Source of the DNA: JAQUGA01 sp038210985
GTDB lineage: Bacteria; Bacteroidota; Bacteroidia; Bacteroidales; WCHB1-69
DNA: 17,980 nucleotides
Direction: 5' to 3'
Assembly: GCA_038210985.1 (NCBI GenBank)
Contig: JBBQWB010000063.1
Span: 1-17,980, forward strand
Shown here: positions 14,379 to 17,980 of the stretch, piece by piece
Position numbering within the stretch: the first letter of the stretch is position 1
How the letters are laid out: each line of letters starts with the position of its first letter
Program-made: the position numbers and the translations under genes
The notes under the pieces: generated by a model
Seen by the model: the letters and a program-made list of their open reading frames with translations, nothing else
Database searches by the model: none
What the model was told of the DNA's origin: nothing

Positions 14379-15293
14379 TTAGTCTTTTAATGCACTTAAC
14401 TTTATAATTGCAGGAAAAAATATTAAATATATCAGAAGCACTACGCTTAAAGCTGCCGAAGGAATGGCAGCTACGGTTCCAAATAGGGTAAGAGAAGTTA
14501 CTGCCGAAAATCCATTATTTTTAGCACTAAACATTAAAGTGCGGTTAATAATGGCTTTTTTGGTGAGGTTTAGTTTTTTACTTACATAAATAAATAAAAA
14601 AGTAATTGGAAATAAAAGAATTGTAAAAACTATCATTGGATAAACTGCCAATGAAAAGTTATTAATCAATAAATCGTTATTTATTCCAATAACCACATAA
14701 ATCAATGCAAAAAACGACAAGTCGATTAGCTTGCCTTGGTATTTTGAAACAAAATTGTATGTTGGAAGATTTCTTAAAATTCGAGAAATAAAAAAAGGTA
14801 AAATCACTGAATAGAATAATAATTTCAAAATTTCATAAAAATCAACCTTGACATTTAAAAATAGCAGGGTAATAGGAAATAATAGCAATAGAAATAAATA
14901 GGATCCAATAATACCAATAGCGGCCCAATTAACATCGGCTTTCATTTGAAAAGCAAATGGAACAATTACCACTCCAGGTGGTGAAACAGCGATTAATACA
15001 AACCCCAAAAACAACTCTTTATCATACGGTATCAATAAATAAACTAAGGTTAATAGAACAATGCTAAATAAAAAATAGTTTAACACAATGGATAAAAAAA
15101 CAGGTTTTAAAAGATTTAAATCTGGTTTAAATATTTTAGTGGGTATGGATTGAAGCGAAAGAGACATCATAAAAGTTAAAATGTATATGATGTATTCTTT
15201 TAAGGTGTGGGCGAAATTACCAGCAAATAAACCAAATAATAAAGCGGATAATAAAAAAATGTTTCGAGAGTGAAGTTTAAAAAGGAGTTTCAT
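14379..15293 (-). CDS. BASS/SBF-family membrane transporter (bile acid:sodium symporter-like)
   Basis: This 304-residue protein is almost entirely hydrophobic, with about nine to ten membrane helices. Two family motifs stand out: FVLIAVSPPGVVIVPFAF (98-115), the A-x-x-P-P-G core, and FSAKNNGFSAVTSLTLFG (255-272), the K-N-N-G crossover helix. These fit the sodium-coupled SBF (bile acid:Na+ symporter) superfamily, whose members move organic anions. The substrate cannot be predicted. It is convergent with the nucleotidyltransferase and divergent from the PAS sensor across 230 bp. No strong TAnnTTTG box was seen for it. Confidence 0.7.
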   Translation of the reverse strand: MKLLFKLHSRNIFLLSALLFGLFAGNFAHTLKEYIIYILTFMMSLSLQSIPTKIFKPDLNLLKPVFLSIVLNYFLFSIVLLTLVYLLIPYDKELFLGFVLIAVSPPGVVIVPFAFQMKADVNWAAIGIIGSYLFLLLLFPITLLFLNVKVDFYEILKLLFYSVILPFFISRILRNLPTYNFVSKYQGKLIDLSFFALIYVVIGINNDLLINNFSLAVYPMIVFTILLFPITFLFIYVSKKLNLTKKAIINRTLMFSAKNNGFSAVTSLTLFGTVAAIPSAALSVVLLIYLIFFPAIIKLSALKD

Positions 15294-15494
15294 TATTAAT
15301 ATTTTGCAATATCATAACAGTTCTTTTAATACATAGTTCAAAAAAAATGACAACAATCTGTTTGCTAGAAAACATACCGACTAGAATTAATGGAATAAAT
15401 AATTTTTCTCTCAGGTTTTCACTAAAAAGGGAAGATTTAATTTTGAATTTATTGCTTTTTAATAGTCAACAATGTTTTGAATTATAATTAAGTG

Positions 15495-15502
15495 TATTTT
15501 TG
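15495..15502 (+). promoter_or_regulatory. -7 box of the PAS sensor gene
   Basis: TATTTTTG matches TAnnTTTG and lies 21 bp before the ATG at 15524. TTTTG at 15475-15479 is a possible -33 element, but the 15-bp spacing is shorter than usual. Confidence 0.45.
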
Positions 15503-15523
15503 TTAGGTTTCAATAATATAAAA

Positions 15524-17980
15524 ATGAATTCAAAAAACATTCAAATCCTTACCATAATATTCTTATCCCTATCTATTGTTTCACTGGGATTTGTGAATTC
15601 GTACACCAATTATGTGGATAGCATAAAAAACCAAAATGTACGCCTGATTGAAAAAATTAATTCAATTAAGTTTATTATTGAAACGGAAGAAGTTCTGAAA
15701 CTGAAAGGTGACTCCACGGATTTGACTAATCCGGTTTACCTTTCATTTAAAAAAAAGTGTACAGATATTAATAATGCTATTCCTGATTTAAGATATATTT
15801 ATTTGATGGGAATGAGAGATTCGGCATTGTTTTTTTATTTTGACACAGAACCTAATAACCGTAGTTTTAAAAGTAGCACGGAATTAGCTTTACCAGGTGA
15901 AAAATATTTAGATGCCCCTAAAGAGTTTTATATTGCATATTATAACAAAAAGGAACTTATTTGTGGACCTTATAAAGATAAGTGGGGTGCTTTTACCTCA
16001 GTAACTTCGCCAATTTTAAATTCAAAAAACCAAATTGTAGCTCTTATTGGCGCAGATGTATTATACAATAATTTTGCGTCAATCTTTCAACCAAAAACAA
16101 TTACCCCAATTTTATCGTCGATAGTTTTAATTTTAGTATTTCTAATTATTTATTTTATCATAGGACGAAAATATATAGACGACAGTAGTTTGTTTAAAAA
16201 CATGACAAAAATTAAAAGTGCACTAAATTATTATCCCGAAAGTTTGATTATCATTAATAGCGACTTAAGTATTGAGTATATAAATCATTCGGCTAGGATA
16301 TTGATTTCCAGTGTTTACAGTCTTCAATTGGAAGAAAATAACGACTTAAGTGTTTTTATGGATGCTTTTAATAACGATAATTTAAAAGAAAAAATAAAAT
16401 TTATTTTTCAAAACTCCATAAATGAAGAGAATGGGTATTCGTTTATAAGCAATACTCAAAACCATAGTATAGTCCTTCATGTTTCACCAGTTTATTCTGT
16501 GAAAAATACTGTAAGTCAGCTAATTATTAACATAGTGTCCAAAAGAATTAAAGTTTTAGCCGAAAATTTAAAAGATGAATTTGATGAAGAAAAACTAATT
16601 TTGGAACATATAAATGAAGTAGTTTGGCAAATAAACCTCGAAGGTATAGTTGTTTCAGTAAGCCCTTCCATTAAGCAAATCTTAGGATATAATAAAGAGG
16701 AGGTGGTTTTCAGCAATATAGATAAAATTGTAAGTTCATCGTCTTTAGAAAAACTTAAAAGGGCGTTTGAAAACTTAAAAAATGCAATTAAGAATAATGT
16801 AAAAATGGATGAAACACTATTAGTTCTACAAGTTAAATCTTCCACTGGAGAAATAATAGATGTTGAAAATAGGGTAATAGTAAAAAAGAATTTACTTGAA
16901 GAAGCTGTTGGTGTTGTGATAGTTATGCGAAAAGTACTCGAAAACATGGATGCTATTATCGAACTTTACGAAACAAAAAAAACCATTCAAACATATTTTA
17001 ATTACATTCCAGGAGTAATTTACCGATGTTCCATTGATAAAAATTGGACAATGAAATTTATGAGCAATGGATGTTTTGATTTAACAGGATATCAGGTTGA
17101 AGATTTTATTGAAAACAATAAACTTTCGTATAATGACATAATATTACCCGAATATCAAGAAATTGTATGGAGTAAATGGCGAAAAGTGATTGAAAAGGCT
17201 GGCTTATTTGAAGGTCAGTATCAAATTAAAACTGCAAATGGTTCCACAAAATGGGTGTACGAAAAAGGTAGATGTGTGTATGATGAAATAGGAGTTCCAC
17301 TTGCCTTAGAAGGTTTTATTTTTGACATTTCGGATAAAGTTAAGTCGGACGAACTTATTATATATAACGAAAAACGTTTTCGAGATTATCTCGAAAGTAC
17401 TTCAATTTGTAGCTTGATTACCGATAAAACAGGTAAAATTAAAGATTTCAGTAATTCTTTTTCTGTTTTTCTTGGAGTTGAGAAAATAGATTTATATAAT
17501 AAGCTGTTTTTTGAATTTTTGGACGAAATGTTTTTGAATAAATTTATCTATTTTTTTGAAAATTTAAAAAACAAATCGAATCTTAATATATCCGTAAAAC
17601 TTAAAGTAAAAGAAGAAACTGTTTTTGTTACTATCTATGCTTCTATGGTTTACAAAGATGAATTTATTTTTTATATTGTAAATAACCATGATATTTTAAC
17701 TAAAAACCATGATTTAAATTCTGAGATTAAATTGTTAAATCAAGCTATAAGTAATTTGCCTTTACCAGTATTTATTGTGGATGTTAACACTCGAGACATC
17801 GTAAGCCAAAGCAATGAAGCAATTGAACAGAGAGTGGACATAAAATGCCCATGTTCATTGATTAAAAAAGATCCGAATATATTATGCAATATATTAAATA
17901 CCGAATGTTTAATTAATCAAATGATATCGAATGGGGATGTTGTACACAGTAATTTTAATTTAGAAATTGATGGAAATACC
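15524..17980 (+). CDS. Membrane-bound multi-PAS sensor protein (likely histidine kinase), 3' end outside window
   Basis: The frame is open from ATG 15524 to the right edge, giving 819 codons without a stop. A signal-anchor helix (about 7-27) and a second helix (about 194-214, SIVLILVFLIIYFIIG) enclose a ~165-residue outer sensor domain with YAYYNKKE-like and WGAFTSVTSPILNSKNQIVALIGADV segments, as in PDC/Cache domains. Inside the cell come about five PAS modules: 234-345 (degenerate), 355-470 (VVWQINLEGIVVSVSPSIKQILGYN), 487-606 (GVIYRCSIDKNWTMKFMSNGCF, with the C-terminal PAC motif WVYEKGRCVYDEIG), 615-725, and from 735. The last has a cysteine cluster (KCPC, LC, EC). Kinase or cyclase output domains must lie beyond the window, so histidine kinase is an inference. 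Confidence 0.85.
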   Translation, partial: MNSKNIQILTIIFLSLSIVSLGFVNSYTNYVDSIKNQNVRLIEKINSIKFIIETEEVLKLKGDSTDLTNPVYLSFKKKCTDINNAIPDLRYIYLMGMRDSALFFYFDTEPNNRSFKSSTELALPGEKYLDAPKEFYIAYYNKKELICGPYKDKWGAFTSVTSPILNSKNQIVALIGADVLYNNFASIFQPKTITPILSSIVLILVFLIIYFIIGRKYIDDSSLFKNMTKIKSALNYYPESLIIINSDLSIEYINHSARILISSVYSLQLEENNDLSVFMDAFNNDNLKEKIKFIFQNSINEENGYSFISNTQNHSIVLHVSPVYSVKNTVSQLIINIVSKRIKVLAENLKDEFDEEKLILEHINEVVWQINLEGIVVSVSPSIKQILGYNKEEVVFSNIDKIVSSSSLEKLKRAFENLKNAIKNNVKMDETLLVLQVKSSTGEIIDVENRVIVKKNLLEEAVGVVIVMRKVLENMDAIIELYETKKTIQTYFNYIPGVIYRCSIDKNWTMKFMSNGCFDLTGYQVEDFIENNKLSYNDIILPEYQEIVWSKWRKVIEKAGLFEGQYQIKTANGSTKWVYEKGRCVYDEIGVPLALEGFIFDISDKVKSDELIIYNEKRFRDYLESTSICSLITDKTGKIKDFSNSFSVFLGVEKIDLYNKLFFEFLDEMFLNKFIYFFENLKNKSNLNISVKLKVKEETVFVTIYASMVYKDEFIFYIVNNHDILTKNHDLNSEIKLLNQAISNLPLPVFIVDVNTRDIVSQSNEAIEQRVDIKCPCSLIKKDPNILCNILNTECLINQMISNGDVVHSNFNLEIDGNT

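Noticed and set aside
16516..16947. Minus-strand ORF of 143 codons, rich in Ser, Thr and Phe
   Set aside because: It is antisense to the PAS sensor gene, whose frame is open and has clear domains. The composition is what reverse reading of lysine/glutamate-rich coding gives.
1..17980. CRISPR array, tRNA or rRNA
   Set aside because: No regularly spaced repeats and no recognisable tRNA cloverleaf or rRNA sequence were seen by eye.

Overview
The window is AT-rich DNA that reads as a Bacteroidota (Bacteroidetes) chromosome. Several genes have the Bacteroidetes-type -7 promoter box TAnnTTTG close to the start codon. Shine-Dalgarno sites are not obvious. The gene order birA / rsfS-ftsH-LUD-cdsA-psd is, from memory, a familiar Bacteroidetes arrangement.

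Bases 1-5015 are an accessory, mobile-element-rich stretch. It has an IS30-type transposase gene missing its N-terminus and running off the left edge, a decayed second DDE transposase fragment, a lipoprotein with two tandem oxidoreductase molybdopterin-binding-type domains, and a 283-bp MITE-like insertion whose left end completes that gene's stop codon. A Bro-N (phage antirepressor-like) protein and a DUF6714-type small protein follow, separated by long gene-free stretches with palindromes.

Bases 5016-7279 (minus strand) encode a molybdate/tungstate module: permease and ATPase, 3 bp apart, then a ModE-type regulator with its own promoter and a palindrome over the predicted start of transcription. 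No substrate-binding protein gene is visible.

Bases 7456-13126 are housekeeping. Biotin-protein ligase (minus) is divergent from an operon for ribosome silencing factor RsfS, the membrane protease FtsH, a LUD-domain protein, and the phospholipid enzymes CdsA and Psd. A terminator-like hairpin lies right at the end of psd.

Bases 13127-17980 hold a second MITE-like element (about 254 bp, nested palindromes), a sugar-phosphate nucleotidyltransferase, a convergent BASS/SBF-family membrane transporter, and the 5' 819 codons of a membrane-bound multi-PAS sensor that continues beyond the right edge.

No tRNA, rRNA or CRISPR array was seen. The most unusual features are the two MITE-like palindromic elements and the binding-protein-less molybdate/tungstate transporter near a molybdopterin-fold lipoprotein. 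No clearly new multi-gene system is evident.
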